A stretch of 64,000 bases of DNA from Stappia sp. GTDB taxonomy: Bacteria; Pseudomonadota; Alphaproteobacteria; Rhizobiales; Stappiaceae. Below, piece after piece: positions 40,404-50,111 of the stretch. The notes beneath the pieces were generated by a model, which was not told the origin of the DNA, did no database searches, and worked only from the letters and a program-made list of their open reading frames with translations. The translations under genes and the position numbers were made by a program. Location of the stretch: assembly GCF_040110915.1 (NCBI RefSeq), contig NZ_CP157793.1, positions 2,244,939 through 2,308,938 on the forward strand. The letters are read 5' to 3'. The stretch's first letter is position 1. Each line of letters opens with the position of its first letter.

Positions 40404-40513
40404 AACCGGGAGTCGAGTCCGTGGCGCCTCCACCCGTGCCTGTCCCGGCCGCATGGGACGGTTCGCGAATGCGGTGAGTAGGAGAAGGGCGAGACCTCAC
40501 GGAACCGCCCTTC

Positions 40514-40713
40514 ATGAAACGCCCCAATCCACTGCCGCCCGACCAGATGACCCCCGCCGAACGCCGCGCCGAGCTGTGCGGCCTGCTGGCGCTTGGGTTG
40601 GTCCGGTTGCGGCTGCGAGAACGGGGCGAAGCTCCTGACGATAATGGAGAAATTCGCCTACACTCTCCGGCGAGCGTATGCCGTCATGCAACTCCAACTC
40701 ACCGGAGACCCAC

Positions 40714-40717
<4 letters not shown>
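40514..40717 (+). CDS. Small protein of the recombinase module
   Basis: A 67-residue protein, MKRPNPLPPDQMTPAERRAE then LCGLLALGLVRLRLRERGEA. This motif (MTPAERRAE...LLALGLVRL) is typical of small genes placed just before DUF2924 and a serine recombinase in alphaproteobacterial mobile elements. It overlaps DUF2924 by four bases (ATGA). Function unknown; likely helps recombinase or element control. Confidence 0.7.
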
Positions 40718-41162
<445 letters not shown>

Positions 41163-41166
<4 letters not shown>

Positions 41167-42473
41167 CGAAGCCGATCGTCCGCAAGCAGCGCTGCGCTAT
41201 CTACACCCGGAAATCCTCCGAGGAAGGGCTGGAGCAGGAGTTCAACTCGCTCCACGCCCAGCGGGAGGCGTGCGAGGCGTTCATCGCCAGCCAGCGCTCC
41301 GAGGGATGGGTGCTCGTCCGCGATCAGTACGACGACGGCGGCATCTCCGGCGGCACGCTGGATCGCCCGGGCGTGCAGCGCCTGCTGGAGGACATCGAGG
41401 ACGGGCTGGTCGACGTGGTGGTGGTCTACAAGATCGACCGCCTGAGCCGCTCGCTGGCCGACTTCGCCAAGCTCGTCGAGGTGTTCGATCGGAACGGCGT
41501 CACCTTCGTCTCGGTCACGCAGTCGTTCAACACCACTACGTCCATGGGGCGGCTGACGCTGAACATCCTGCTCTCCTTCGCGCAGTTCGAACGGGAGGTG
41601 ACGGCCGAGCGCATCCGCGACAAGGTCGCCGCCAGCCGGAAGAAGGGCATGTGGATGGGTGGAGTACCGCCCTACGGATATCGTGTCGAGAACCGGAAGC
41701 TGGTGATCGACGATGGGCACGCCGAGCATGTCCGCTGGATCTTCGAACGGTTCCTCGAGATCGGCTCAGGCACGGAGCTGGCCCGGGAGGTCGCGAAAAG
41801 CGGCATCCGCACGCCGCGCGGCAACCGGATCGACAAGAAGTACCTGTACCGGATGCTGAACAACCGCGCCTACATCGGCGAAGCGGTGCACAAAGGCGAG
41901 AGCTATCCGGGCGAGCACGAGGCCATAATCGACCGCGAGACATGGGACCGTGTCCATGCGATCCTGCAGGAGAGCCCCCGCAAGCGGGCAATGCGGACTC
42001 GCGCCGAGACCCCGGCGCTGTTGAAGGGGCTGCTGTTCGGGCCGGACGGCGCGGCCTTCTCCCCGACGCACACCCGCAAAGGCGACAGACTATACCGCTA
42101 CTATGTCAGCCAGACCGTGCTGAAGCATGGTGCCGGGTCATGCCCGGTCGGCCGTGTGCCCGCGGGCGAGATCGAAGCGGCCGTCATCGACCAGCTGCGC
42201 GCCGTGTTCCGCCAGCCGGAGATCGTCGCAGGGACGTGGAAGGCGGCACGCGGCCACGCCGACGACGTCACCGAGGCCGACGCCCGGACAGCACTGCAAC
42301 AGCTTGACCCGCTATGGGACGAGCTATTCCCTGCCGAACAGGCGCGCGTCGTGGCGCTGTTGGTCGAGCGCGTGGACATCGGCACGGACGGGCTCAACGT
42401 CCGGCTGCGCGTCGACGGGCTCAGCGGTCTGGCCCGCGAGATGCTGGCCGGCGACATCGAGGCGGCCGCATGA
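41163..42473 (+). CDS. Serine recombinase, presumed prophage integrase
   Basis: A 436-residue recombinase. The resolvase domain has YTRKSSEEGLEQEFNSLHAQ with the nucleophile S18 (or S19), EGWVLVRDQYDDGGISGG, VVVYKIDRLSRSL and a long helix FAQFEREVTAERIRDKVAAS. A recombinase domain follows (WIFERFLEIGSGTELAREVA, YLYRMLNNRAYIGEAVHKGE). The zinc-ribbon is reduced: no CxxC pair precedes SPTHTRKGDRLYRYYVSQTV. Length is short for a large serine integrase. No tyrosine integrase is present, so this is the candidate for integration; the element nevertheless lies near a tRNA. Confidence 0.9.
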
Positions 42474-42853
42474 CACGCGGGGCACTGATACCTGACACCG
42501 TGACGCTCCACGTACCGTTCCGCGTCGTGAAGCGCGGCGGGCGGAAGGAGATGCAGCTGCCGGAAGGCGCTAAACAGCCGCGGCGCGCGGACAGCACACT
42601 CGTCAAGGCGCTGGCCCGCGCCTTCCGCTGGAAGCGGATGCTGGAGTCCGGCGAGTTCGCCACCATCGCCGAACTGGCCGAGCGCGAGGGCATCGCTCCC
42701 TCCTACATGACCCGCGTTCTACGGCTGACGCTGCTTTCGCCCGACATTGTTGTGGCGATCCTGGACGGGAAGCAGGGGCCGGAGGTGACACTGACGCAGC
42801 TGTTGGAGCCCTTCACGACCCATTGGTGTGACCAAACGGACAGGTTTCTCTAA
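42470..42853 (+). CDS. HTH protein of the recombinase module
   Basis: A 127-residue protein with a clear helix-turn-helix, FATIAELAEREGIAPSYMTR then VLRLTLLSPDIVVAILDGKQ, typical of ParB/KorB-like HTH proteins that follow DUF2924-linked serine recombinases. The basic N-terminus (RVVKRGGRKEMQLPEGAKQP) may also touch DNA. It overlaps the recombinase stop by four bases. It may serve as directionality or partner factor (inference). Confidence 0.8.
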   Translation: MTRGALIPDTVTLHVPFRVVKRGGRKEMQLPEGAKQPRRADSTLVKALARAFRWKRMLESGEFATIAELAEREGIAPSYMTRVLRLTLLSPDIVVAILDGKQGPEVTLTQLLEPFTTHWCDQTDRFL

Positions 42854-42854
42854 C

Positions 42855-42866
42855 ATGATGAATCAT
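42855..42866. repeat. Short inverted repeat ATGAT-GA-ATCAT
   Basis: A perfect 5-bp inverted repeat lies two bases after the recombinase-module stop and before the defence operon. It is too short for a terminator. It might be an operator or part of an att site next to the recombinase. Confidence 0.3.
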
Positions 42867-42949
42867 TCCCCCTCTAGGCTGAGATGCCTGCACCTCGTGA
42901 ACCACCAGCAACGACCGAGACGCACTCTAATATCGACAAAGGCTTCGTC

Positions 42950-42974
42950 TTGGTTCATCTTGGTGCAAATTGGT
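42950..42974 (+). promoter_or_regulatory. Three TTGGT boxes at exact 10-base spacing
   Basis: TTGGT occurs at 42950, 42960 and 42970, one per helical turn, ending just before the GGAGGTGG ribosome site of the ribbon-helix-helix gene. RHH repressors usually bind such phased short repeats in their own promoters, so this is a likely autoregulatory operator of the defence operon. Confidence 0.5.
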
Positions 42975-42984
42975 GGAGGTGGTG

Positions 42985-43164
42985 ATGCCCGGAGGCAAGA
43001 AGCGCTTCTCGGTGACGCTCGAGGAAGCAGACTACGAGGCACTCCGGGCCCTGGCCGAGGGGCACCGTCCTGCGCTATCACTCCAATACGTGGTAAACGT
43101 GGCGATAAAAGATCTTCTGGAAAAGCATGCTGCGCGCCAACTGACGCTTCCTTTGGATAAATAA
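42985..43164 (+). CDS. Ribbon-helix-helix (CopG-like) regulator
   Basis: A 59-residue protein: strand KRFSVTLEEADYEALRALAE opens the ribbon-helix part and LSLQYVVNVAIKDLLEKHAA is the second helix, the RHH/Arc plan. A GGAGGTGG ribosome site lies just before ATG 42985; a longer start at 42970 is less likely as it would cover that site. It is three bases before the methyltransferase gene, so it probably represses this operon and so prevents harm before methylation is established. Function by fold and place. Confidence 0.72.
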   Translation: MPGGKKRFSVTLEEADYEALRALAEGHRPALSLQYVVNVAIKDLLEKHAARQLTLPLDK

Positions 43165-43167
43165 TTT

Positions 43168-44526
43168 ATGACGAAGCTGACGTTTATTGATCTATTCGCG
43201 GGATTGGGAGGCTTTCACAAGGCCCTTAATGATATGGGCCATAGCTGTGTATTTGCCTCTGAAATCGACGGAGAACTCGCAAACCTGTATGAAAAAAACT
43301 ATGGTATACGCCCTCATGGCGATATCCGTCAGGCCATAGATCGCGTGCCGCCCCACGATATTTTGTGCGCTGGCTTTCCATGCCAGCCATTTTCAAAAGC
43401 CGGGGAGCAATTGGGATTTGATTGTCCGCAGTGGGGCGACCTTTTCGACTATGTTCTGAAAATTCTTGATGAACATAAGCCCACCTACATCATGATTGAA
43501 AACGTACCCAATCTGCTTCGGCATAATGGCGGCAAGACTTGGGAGCGAATAAAAATGAGGTTGGAAAATCTCGAGTATGTGGTCGATAGCTGCAAGCTAT
43601 CGCCCTTCATGTTTGGTGTTCCGCAGGTGCGTGAGCGGGCGATAATCGTCGGCGCTCGCACAGGATTGGACAATTTTTCATGGCCCGAACCGACCCACCA
43701 ACTCGACGAAATCAGTATAAGAAACATACTCGATAAAGATCCAGAAGAAGCCCGACCACTCGGCCCACGATTCATTCAGTATTTGGAAACCTGGCAAGCC
43801 CTAATTGATGCACTTCCAAAGAGCGAGGCGCTTCCCTCGTTCCCAATATGGGCAATGGAGTTTGGCGCAACCTATCCGTACACAGACTCAACGCCGTATG
43901 CGACCGGCTTTGAGCGCATGGGAGCATACAATGGAGCGCTCGGATGCTCGCTTGCTGGCCTGGATGAAGACGAAACAAAAAGAGCGCTTCCCGCTTACTC
44001 CATTGACGAAGTGGATAATTTTCCGGCTTGGAAACAGAATTTCATCAGGCAAAACCGAGAGTTTTATTTCCGTCATAAGAGCATAATCAATCGCTGGCTT
44101 CCAATGATCGAGAGTTTTGCGCCCAGCTTTCAAAAATTGGAATGGAACTGGAAAGGCGGCCCTCGCGACTTGTGGCAGACCGTGATCCAGTTCCGCGCAT
44201 CTGGCATACGGGCGAAACGCCCTACCGCTGCACCATCATTGGTTGCGCTTACAACTAGTCAAGTCCCGGTCATCCCGTGGGAACGTCGCTACATGACCAT
44301 GCGAGAATGTGCGCGTCTTCAAAGTATGGGCGACCTAGAGCATCTGCCCGACAATCAGACGAGGGCGTACAAGGCACTTGGAAACGCAGTCAATGTCGAT
44401 GTAGTCGCAGCAGTAGCGAGGGCCTTGCTTCCCGAGGCAGAGCATCCTGACTTCCAAGCCGAAACGGAGACGTCACAGCATCAACGGAATGGTAAGGCGG
44501 AAGACGAGCTAGAGCCAGCGGCTTGA
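43168..44526 (+). CDS. C5 DNA cytosine methyltransferase of the defence operon
   Basis: A 452-residue enzyme. Motif I is [20 protein letters not shown], motif [17 protein letters not shown] with catalytic C72, motif [11 protein letters not shown] (111-113 ENV), motif [19 protein letters not shown] and motif [21 protein letters not shown]. The target-recognition region between about 190 and 360 is long and unlike the phage methylase at 25.3 kb. It is AT-richer than the prophage core. It should mark host DNA so that the following ATPase/helicase/nuclease genes attack only unmodified DNA. Confidence 0.9.
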   Translation: MTKLTFIDLFAGLGGFHKALNDMGHSCVFASEIDGELANLYEKNYGIRPHGDIRQAIDRVPPHDILCAGFPCQPFSKAGEQLGFDCPQWGDLFDYVLKILDEHKPTYIMIENVPNLLRHNGGKTWERIKMRLENLEYVVDSCKLSPFMFGVPQVRERAIIVGARTGLDNFSWPEPTHQLDEISIRNILDKDPEEARPLGPRFIQYLETWQALIDALPKSEALPSFPIWAMEFGATYPYTDSTPYATGFERMGAYNGALGCSLAGLDEDETKRALPAYSIDEVDNFPAWKQNFIRQNREFYFRHKSIINRWLPMIESFAPSFQKLEWNWKGGPRDLWQTVIQFRASGIRAKRPTAAPSLVALTTSQVPVIPWERRYMTMRECARLQSMGDLEHLPDNQTRAYKALGNAVNVDVVAAVARALLPEAEHPDFQAETETSQHQRNGKAEDELEPAA

Positions 44527-44554
44527 ATTAAGCAATCGTTTGAAGGGACGCTGG

Positions 44555-46084
44555 ATGTCAGTGAACAAAGTAGATATTCGTCCGGGGGTCAGCGTTCTCG
44601 CAGTCCTGCGCCACCTGAACTACAAGCCGTGGTACGCACTTGCAGAATTCGTTGACAATGCAGTTGAGAGTTTCTCCCGGAACCGTGATGCGCTGCGGAG
44701 CCACCACGGCGAGTCCTACAAGCTCGTCGTCAACATCGATATCGATCCCAGCCCTCCCGCGCGTATTTCAATCCGAGACAACGCTGCCGGCATAGCTGTA
44801 TCCGAGTTCGGACGTGCTTTTCGTGCAGCAGCCATTCCGACTGATCGCAGCGGCCTCGCTGAATTTGGAATGGGCATGAAAAGCGCCGCTTGCTGGTTCG
44901 CCCCGCAGTGGCAAGTACGCACTTCTGCATTTGGCGAGCCACGAGCTCGTACCGTGCGCTTCGAAATCGAAAATATTGTGAATGATGGCATTGAAGAGCT
45001 TGAGATCGTTGAAAGGGAGGAAACTTCAAGCAAGCACTACACTGAGGTAGTCCTTGAAAACATTTTCCATGTTCCAGTTGGCCGTACCGTGGGGAAGCTC
45101 AAGGAGCACTTAACTGATATTTATCGCGTTTTTATTCGCGAGGGTGATCTTGAGTTGCGGTTTAACGGTGAAGTTCTTTCACCACAGCAACCTGCGATCC
45201 TCGAAGCGCCCTACTTTCGAGATAGCCACGGAGAAAAAAGGACGTGGCGAAAAGAAATTCGTTTTGATTTTGGGGATGGCCTGTCCGTGCATGGCTTTGC
45301 GGCCTTGCGGGAAAAGGCAAATACGGCGAAAGCGGGTTTTTCGTTATTTCGACGGGGCCGCGTCATTCAGGGAAGCGGGGATGAGGGGTATCGACCTGCT
45401 TTTATTTTCGGGAGCTCAAACAGCTACCGTTACCAGAGACTGTTCGGGGAGTTGCATCTGACGGGCTTTGAGGTAAGCCATACAAAAGATGGCTTTCGAT
45501 GGGATGATAATGAACAGCCATTTCTCGAGTTGCTGCGCGATCACTTGGATGGCGATGATCTGCCCCTGCTCAAGCAGGCTGAGGGTTATCGTGTGCGGGT
45601 TGCTCGAGCGCAACTCTCGGATACGGCGAGCCAGGCGGTCGACAACACCGCTCGTGCCATCGAAGAACGACTTCCCGCCGCTTTGCCTGGGCTTTCAGAT
45701 GCGCCTCCAGTCGACGCTCCTGGAGAGGAGCTTCCCCACGCGGGAACGCTTGCTCGAAAGCAATTCGACATTCGCTTTCGCGACAAAGACTGGCGGATCA
45801 ATATCGAACTGACAGAGGATCCAGCCGAAAGTCAGTGGCTTGTCTTTAGCGATGTTGCTGCTTCGACGGAGCAACCACGTAGCCTCGATATCAGGGTCTC
45901 GCTTGCCCATCCCTTCATGGTGCGCTTTGCTCAGACAGATAGCGAGGATATTGAGGCCTTACTGAGAATTGCGGCGGCACTCGCTCTCGCCGAAGTTGTC
46001 GCCCGCGACTCTGGTGTGCGCCATGCAGGGACAATCCGGCGCAACGTGAACGACATCATTAACTTCGCTCTCTCCGAGGCGTAA
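44555..46084 (+). CDS. MORC-like GHKL ATPase
   Basis: A 509-residue protein with a GHKL ATPase N-terminus: N-box ALAEFVDNAVESF (E31, D34, N35), D-box SIRDNAAGIAV (75-79) and G-box LAEFGMGMKSAACWF (104-111). A second domain with FSLFRRGRVIQGSGDEGYRP follows, then a poorly conserved C-terminal third. This is the prokaryotic MORC/MutL-like family described in R-M islands beside Z1 helicases. ATP-driven dimer clamping on DNA is expected. The ATG at 44555 was preferred to an upstream TTG. It is 28 bases after the methyltransferase gene and 16 before the Z1 gene. Confidence 0.85.
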   Translation: MSVNKVDIRPGVSVLAVLRHLNYKPWYALAEFVDNAVESFSRNRDALRSHHGESYKLVVNIDIDPSPPARISIRDNAAGIAVSEFGRAFRAAAIPTDRSGLAEFGMGMKSAACWFAPQWQVRTSAFGEPRARTVRFEIENIVNDGIEELEIVEREETSSKHYTEVVLENIFHVPVGRTVGKLKEHLTDIYRVFIREGDLELRFNGEVLSPQQPAILEAPYFRDSHGEKRTWRKEIRFDFGDGLSVHGFAALREKANTAKAGFSLFRRGRVIQGSGDEGYRPAFIFGSSNSYRYQRLFGELHLTGFEVSHTKDGFRWDDNEQPFLELLRDHLDGDDLPLLKQAEGYRVRVARAQLSDTASQAVDNTARAIEERLPAALPGLSDAPPVDAPGEELPHAGTLARKQFDIRFRDKDWRINIELTEDPAESQWLVFSDVAASTEQPRSLDIRVSLAHPFMVRFAQTDSEDIEALLRIAAALALAEVVARDSGVRHAGTIRRNVNDIINFALSEA

Positions 46085-46100
46085 CAATGGAAGGTGCTTC

Positions 46101-48326
46101 ATGACTGACGACGTGCCGCTGATAATCCGGGCCGTGAACCATCAAGTACCCGGAATTCGATGGCAGCCAGTAGTTGGAGATGAAACTACTGATTTTCTGG
46201 AGCACGTCGTACCTGAAGTGAGCCGAGATAGTGTTCGGGATGCTGCCGCTTCCATATTGGGTCGCGGGGTTTCACCTGAAGATTTTGCCGGTCAAGACAC
46301 GGGCTTGGTTGTTGGTTACGTTCAAAGCGGCAAGACCATGTCGTTCGAAACTGCTGCCGCACTTGCCCGCGACAACGGCTTCCAGATGGTCATAATTGTG
46401 GCAGGTACATCAAATCCGCTGCTTGATCAGTCCACGGGGCGCGTCCGCCGGGATCTCCGGTTAGACGACCCAGATCGAGCGCGCAGTTGGATCCACTTTC
46501 AAAACCCTGAGCGAGAAGACTCAACTATCCAGACTCTGCGCGACGTTTTCGACGATTGGCGAGACGATGACACCCCCGACGAGTACAAGATGACCGTATT
46601 GGTAACTGTACTGAAACACCATCGGCGAATGGGGAACTTGACCGAACTCTTGCAGGCAGTGGGGATGCAAGGGGTGCCGGTGCTCATCATCGACGATGAG
46701 GCGGACCAAGCAAGCCTCAACACGGAGGTTGCTCAAGGTGAAGAAAGCACGACGTACCGCCGCTTGATGGCTTTGCGTGATACGCTGCCTCTTCACAGTT
46801 ATCTGCAATATACGGCTACGCCACAGGCACCTCTCCTTGTGAGTATTGTAGATTCACTTTCCCCAAACTTCGTTGAAGTCTTGACGCCAGGCGATTCTTA
46901 CGTGGGTGGGCATGATTTTTTTGTTACTAATCCAAGGCTTGTTCGCACGATTCCGGCCGCTGATGTGCCAACCAACACCAATCCCCTTCCGGAGCCGCCG
47001 GACTCGCTGCTCGAAGCACTCCGAATTTTCATGGTTGGCGTCGCGGTCGGTCTTATGCAGGACGGCAATCGTGGAAACCGCTCCATGCTTGTGCACCCGT
47101 CGCATCTGACTGCGCAGCATCAGGAGTACTATAACTGGGTCCGTGATATTTTCGAGGAATGGAAACGTATTCTTGGATTGCCGGATTCAGATCCTGACAA
47201 GCAGGAACTCATAGAAGAGTTGCGCGGAGCCTATGAAGACCTTTTGCAGACTGTGGGTAACAGCCTTCCTCAGTTTTCGGACCTAGTACCAACTTTCCGT
47301 TTTGCGTTCCGCCGGACCCGCCTCCTTGAAGTAAACGCGCGGGGCGGGCGCACACCTGACGTGGATTGGGGGAGCGCGTACGGTTGGATCCTCGTCGGTG
47401 GGCAGGCCATGGATCGCGGGTTCACCGTCGAAGGATTGACGGTAACGTACATGCCGCGCGGGATCGGCGTCGGTAATGCAGATACTGTGCAGCAGCGAGC
47501 ACGCTTTTTCGGATATAAGCGCAGCTATCTCGGCTTCTGCCGTGTCTATTTGGAACAGGGCACTCACCGTGCCTTCGAACGCTATGTCGAGCATGAAGAG
47601 GACATGCGTCGGCAACTTGAGGACATTCGGGACCGTGGACTCTCACTGAATGAGTGGAAGCGAGCCTTTGTCCTAGACAACGCGCTTAGACCGTGCCGCC
47701 AGAACGTCTTGGAGTTTGACTATATTCGTGGACGCTTTTCAGATGACTGGGTTGCCCCGCGCGTTGTTCTGCCCACCGATCCGGTGCTTCAGGCCAACCG
47801 ACTAACTGTTTCAGGTTTTATTGAAGCAACGGCCTTCGTCAGCGATGAAGGCCATCCTGACCGCACTGACACACAAAGGCATGAGGTTGCTAGAGACCTG
47901 TCTCTGCGGGACGTAATGGAGCGGCTACTCATTCCACTGCGGATCACAAGTTCGCGGGACTCCCAGCAGATCACCGGACTCCTTCTCCAGCTGAGTCGCG
48001 CGCTGGAGAGCGATCCAGATGAGCTTTGTACAGTCTACAGGATGAGCCCCGGGACTGGACGCGAGCGCGGCATAGACCAGAGTGGCGAGGTTACCAACCT
48101 CTTCCAAGGTCAAGCACCAGTGAACCCGCCCGCGCGACGCGGCGAAGTCTATCCGGGCGACCGTGCCATTCGCGAAAACGGTCAGGTAACCGTCCAGATC
48201 CACACTCTTGATCTGACCCGAGACGGTGCTGTGGTTTGTGAGAACGTGCCGGTGCTCGCTGTCTGGGTTCCGGCCCGTTTGGCTACCGGCTGGATCAATC
48301 AGGATCAGCCGGTTCAGCAGGCATGA
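46101..48326 (+). CDS. Z1 domain superfamily II helicase-like protein
   Basis: A 741-residue protein. The Walker A-like VGYVQSGKTMSFETAAALA (GYVQSGKT, 72-79) and Walker B VPVLIIDDEADQASLN (DDEAD, 198-202) and motif III-like YLQYTATPQAPLLV mark an SF2 core; GGQAMDRGFTVEGLTVTYMP and DTVQQRARFFGYKRSY are the Z1-domain hallmarks with the arginine-finger motif VI. Z1 proteins go with MORC ATPases and nucleases in R-M-like systems. DNA translocation or remodelling is expected. It overlaps the next gene by four bases (ATGA). Confidence 0.9.
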   Translation: MTDDVPLIIRAVNHQVPGIRWQPVVGDETTDFLEHVVPEVSRDSVRDAAASILGRGVSPEDFAGQDTGLVVGYVQSGKTMSFETAAALARDNGFQMVIIVAGTSNPLLDQSTGRVRRDLRLDDPDRARSWIHFQNPEREDSTIQTLRDVFDDWRDDDTPDEYKMTVLVTVLKHHRRMGNLTELLQAVGMQGVPVLIIDDEADQASLNTEVAQGEESTTYRRLMALRDTLPLHSYLQYTATPQAPLLVSIVDSLSPNFVEVLTPGDSYVGGHDFFVTNPRLVRTIPAADVPTNTNPLPEPPDSLLEALRIFMVGVAVGLMQDGNRGNRSMLVHPSHLTAQHQEYYNWVRDIFEEWKRILGLPDSDPDKQELIEELRGAYEDLLQTVGNSLPQFSDLVPTFRFAFRRTRLLEVNARGGRTPDVDWGSAYGWILVGGQAMDRGFTVEGLTVTYMPRGIGVGNADTVQQRARFFGYKRSYLGFCRVYLEQGTHRAFERYVEHEEDMRRQLEDIRDRGLSLNEWKRAFVLDNALRPCRQNVLEFDYIRGRFSDDWVAPRVVLPTDPVLQANRLTVSGFIEATAFVSDEGHPDRTDTQRHEVARDLSLRDVMERLLIPLRITSSRDSQQITGLLLQLSRALESDPDELCTVYRMSPGTGRERGIDQSGEVTNLFQGQAPVNPPARRGEVYPGDRAIRENGQVTVQIHTLDLTRDGAVVCENVPVLAVWVPARLATGWINQDQPVQQA

Positions 48327-49330
48327 CCATCACTGACTTGTTCCGGATATACGACGAAATATTGGTCCCGGAGCGAGGCCCAGACAATGGTCTCGAATTT
48401 GCGGTCAGACCCATTCCAGACCAAGGCGCCTACTTCGTGGGAAAGGACATGGCTGGAATGGCATGCCTGCTGGTTGAAACAGCGAAGGGGACGGGACGTA
48501 AGCCGCCGCCGATACGGCTTGAAAATCTCGAAGCGCAGTTCGAACTCGTCTGCCAGATAGCAGACGGTGGCGAGCCCCCTCGGGAGGGACAGTTTACTGT
48601 TATCCGCTGCCGATCATCGCAGAAGGAGACGGTCCAGTATTTCTTTTCGGTTTGCCGAATAATAATCCAACATTTGGGTGGCTGCCCATCGCGCTTGGCG
48701 CTCGCCGCAGCAGTGAGGCGACTTGCTTCGATCTTTCAAAGCATCAGAAAGCCACCTGTTCGTTCGCTAAATGGGCTGTTCGGCGAGATGTTCGTCATTG
48801 CAAATAGTCGTTCACCCGCAAGATCAGTTGCTGCATGGCGTGTTGAAGAGACATCTCGATTCGATTTCGCCGCAGGTGATGTCCGTATGGATGTTAAGAG
48901 CAGTGCGGGCCGGCTCCGTAAGCATGCTTTTTCTTACGACCAGTGCAATCCACCTCCCAACACCCACGCAATCGTCGCGTCACTTATGGTCGAGCGGATT
49001 CCGACCGGTACCTCAATCGAAGACCTTATTGTCGCAACGGAGGCTCGTATCTCGGGAGACGCAGGGCTCGTGCTGAAACTGCATGATGTCGTTGCTTCGA
49101 CGCTGGGTACCGACACGTCAGAGGCGTTGCGAGTGACCTTCGATCATCGACTAGCTTCCAGCTCTCTACAGTTTTTCGATTTGCGTGAGATACCAGCGGT
49201 TCGTGGTTCACTTCCACCCAGGGTCTCGGATCTTCGTTTCAACGTTGATCTGACGGGACTGCCTCCCCTCGATGTGGAGACTCTATCCGATCGGGACCCA
49301 TACTTCTGGGATCTTGTGCCTCGTGATTGA
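48323..49330 (+). CDS. PD-(D/E)XK motif protein (DUF4420 type), nuclease of the defence operon
   Basis: A 335-residue protein with an active-site pattern E155 (NGLFGEMFVI), D181 (SRFDFAAG), D190 and K192 (VRMDVKSSAG), as in the PD-(D/E)XK family DUF4420. It should be the DNA-cutting part of the system. It is coupled to the Z1 gene by ATGA. No AIPR or Vsr gene, which often completes such operons, follows; the next 220 bases up to the tRNA terminator hold no gene. Confidence 0.85.
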   Translation: MTITDLFRIYDEILVPERGPDNGLEFAVRPIPDQGAYFVGKDMAGMACLLVETAKGTGRKPPPIRLENLEAQFELVCQIADGGEPPREGQFTVIRCRSSQKETVQYFFSVCRIIIQHLGGCPSRLALAAAVRRLASIFQSIRKPPVRSLNGLFGEMFVIANSRSPARSVAAWRVEETSRFDFAAGDVRMDVKSSAGRLRKHAFSYDQCNPPPNTHAIVASLMVERIPTGTSIEDLIVATEARISGDAGLVLKLHDVVASTLGTDTSEALRVTFDHRLASSSLQFFDLREIPAVRGSLPPRVSDLRFNVDLTGLPPLDVETLSDRDPYFWDLVPRD

Positions 49331-49440
49331 CACAGGAAGCTCGGTTGCAAGGGACATCTCAGGCAAGAGCTACTGGGATCCAACTTCGCGTCTGTTGTAT
49401 TTTATTTCAATATTTTCAATCGCTTACGCGCAATTCACCA

Positions 49441-49448
49441 AATCCGCG
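49441..49448. other. Candidate right attachment core (AATCCGCG)
   Basis: Second copy of the 8-base sequence found at 642-649. Left of it the DNA is AT-rich like the cargo; right of it composition returns to that of the chromosome and the tRNA terminator follows. Weak support only. Confidence 0.25.
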
Positions 49449-49552
49449 CAGTCATGAGGTCGGGAGAATATCGGTCCTGAGAGACCGCTTCCGGGGCTCT
49501 TGGCACAGGGGCCAGTGCTCAGCCCCACCAGCATAACCCTCGAAAACAACGG

Positions 49553-49574
49553 AAAAATCCGGCCGCAGCCGGAT
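49553..49574 (-). terminator. Rho-independent terminator of tRNA-Ser
   Basis: On the minus strand ATCCGGC, loop, GCCGGAT form a 7-bp stem followed by five T residues, 26 bases after the tRNA 3' end. It shows that host DNA extends at least to here. Confidence 0.75.
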
Positions 49575-49600
49575 CGGGAGAACGCTTTCACAAGGTCAGG

Positions 49601-49690
49601 TGGCGGAGAGGAAGGGATTCGAACCCTCGAAACGGTCTCCCGTTTACTCCCTTAGCAGGGGAGCGCCTTCGACCACTCGGCCACCTCTCC
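49601..49690 (-). tRNA. tRNA-Ser (anticodon GCU)
   Basis: The minus strand reads a type II tRNA with acceptor arm GGAGAGG/CCTCTCC, D-arm GCCGAGTGGTCGAAGGC, anticodon loop CTGCTAA (GCU for AGC/AGU codons), a long variable arm (AAACGGGAGACCGTTT region), T-arm GGTTCGAATCC and a genome-encoded CCA end. Length 90 bases. Its 3' end faces the prophage, a frequent integration neighbourhood. Confidence 0.95.
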
Positions 49691-50111
49691 GTCTGTCGGT
49701 CTGATAGGCGGAATCCGCGCGCGACACAAGGGGGCAGCGACAAATCCACATCGAAACGCGTCCTCCGGCGTCCAGAAGACACGTGCGGCGCGGGTCTTGT
49801 CGGACGCAACAGCGGACCGGCCCGGCATTCTCGTGAACCGGCATCTCCGGAGAACCGACAAACGCTTCGGCGAAACCGGAGACGGCACTGCCCTGGCGGT
49901 CGTCGGGCACGCCGAAGCGTGCCGCCCGACCGGGTGTCGCGGCGGTCGAATCGCAGGCGCGTAAAGGACCGCCCCTCGGTCGCTCAGCCCATGCGGATGG
50001 ACGCGTTCTTGTGGGAGCGCCGCCGCGGCCACGTGCCGGTCGGGCCGGACCTTTGCCGGGAAGGGCCTGTTCTTTCGGCCGGCAAGATCATGGCGCGGCG
50101 GCCGGAGCGCA
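49691..50111. other. 421-base stretch without a supportable gene
   Basis: Frames are open on both strands, as usual in GC-rich DNA, but none has a family signature or a good start. The promoter of the tRNA-Ser gene should lie at its left end. Nothing else was recognised. Confidence 0.5.
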
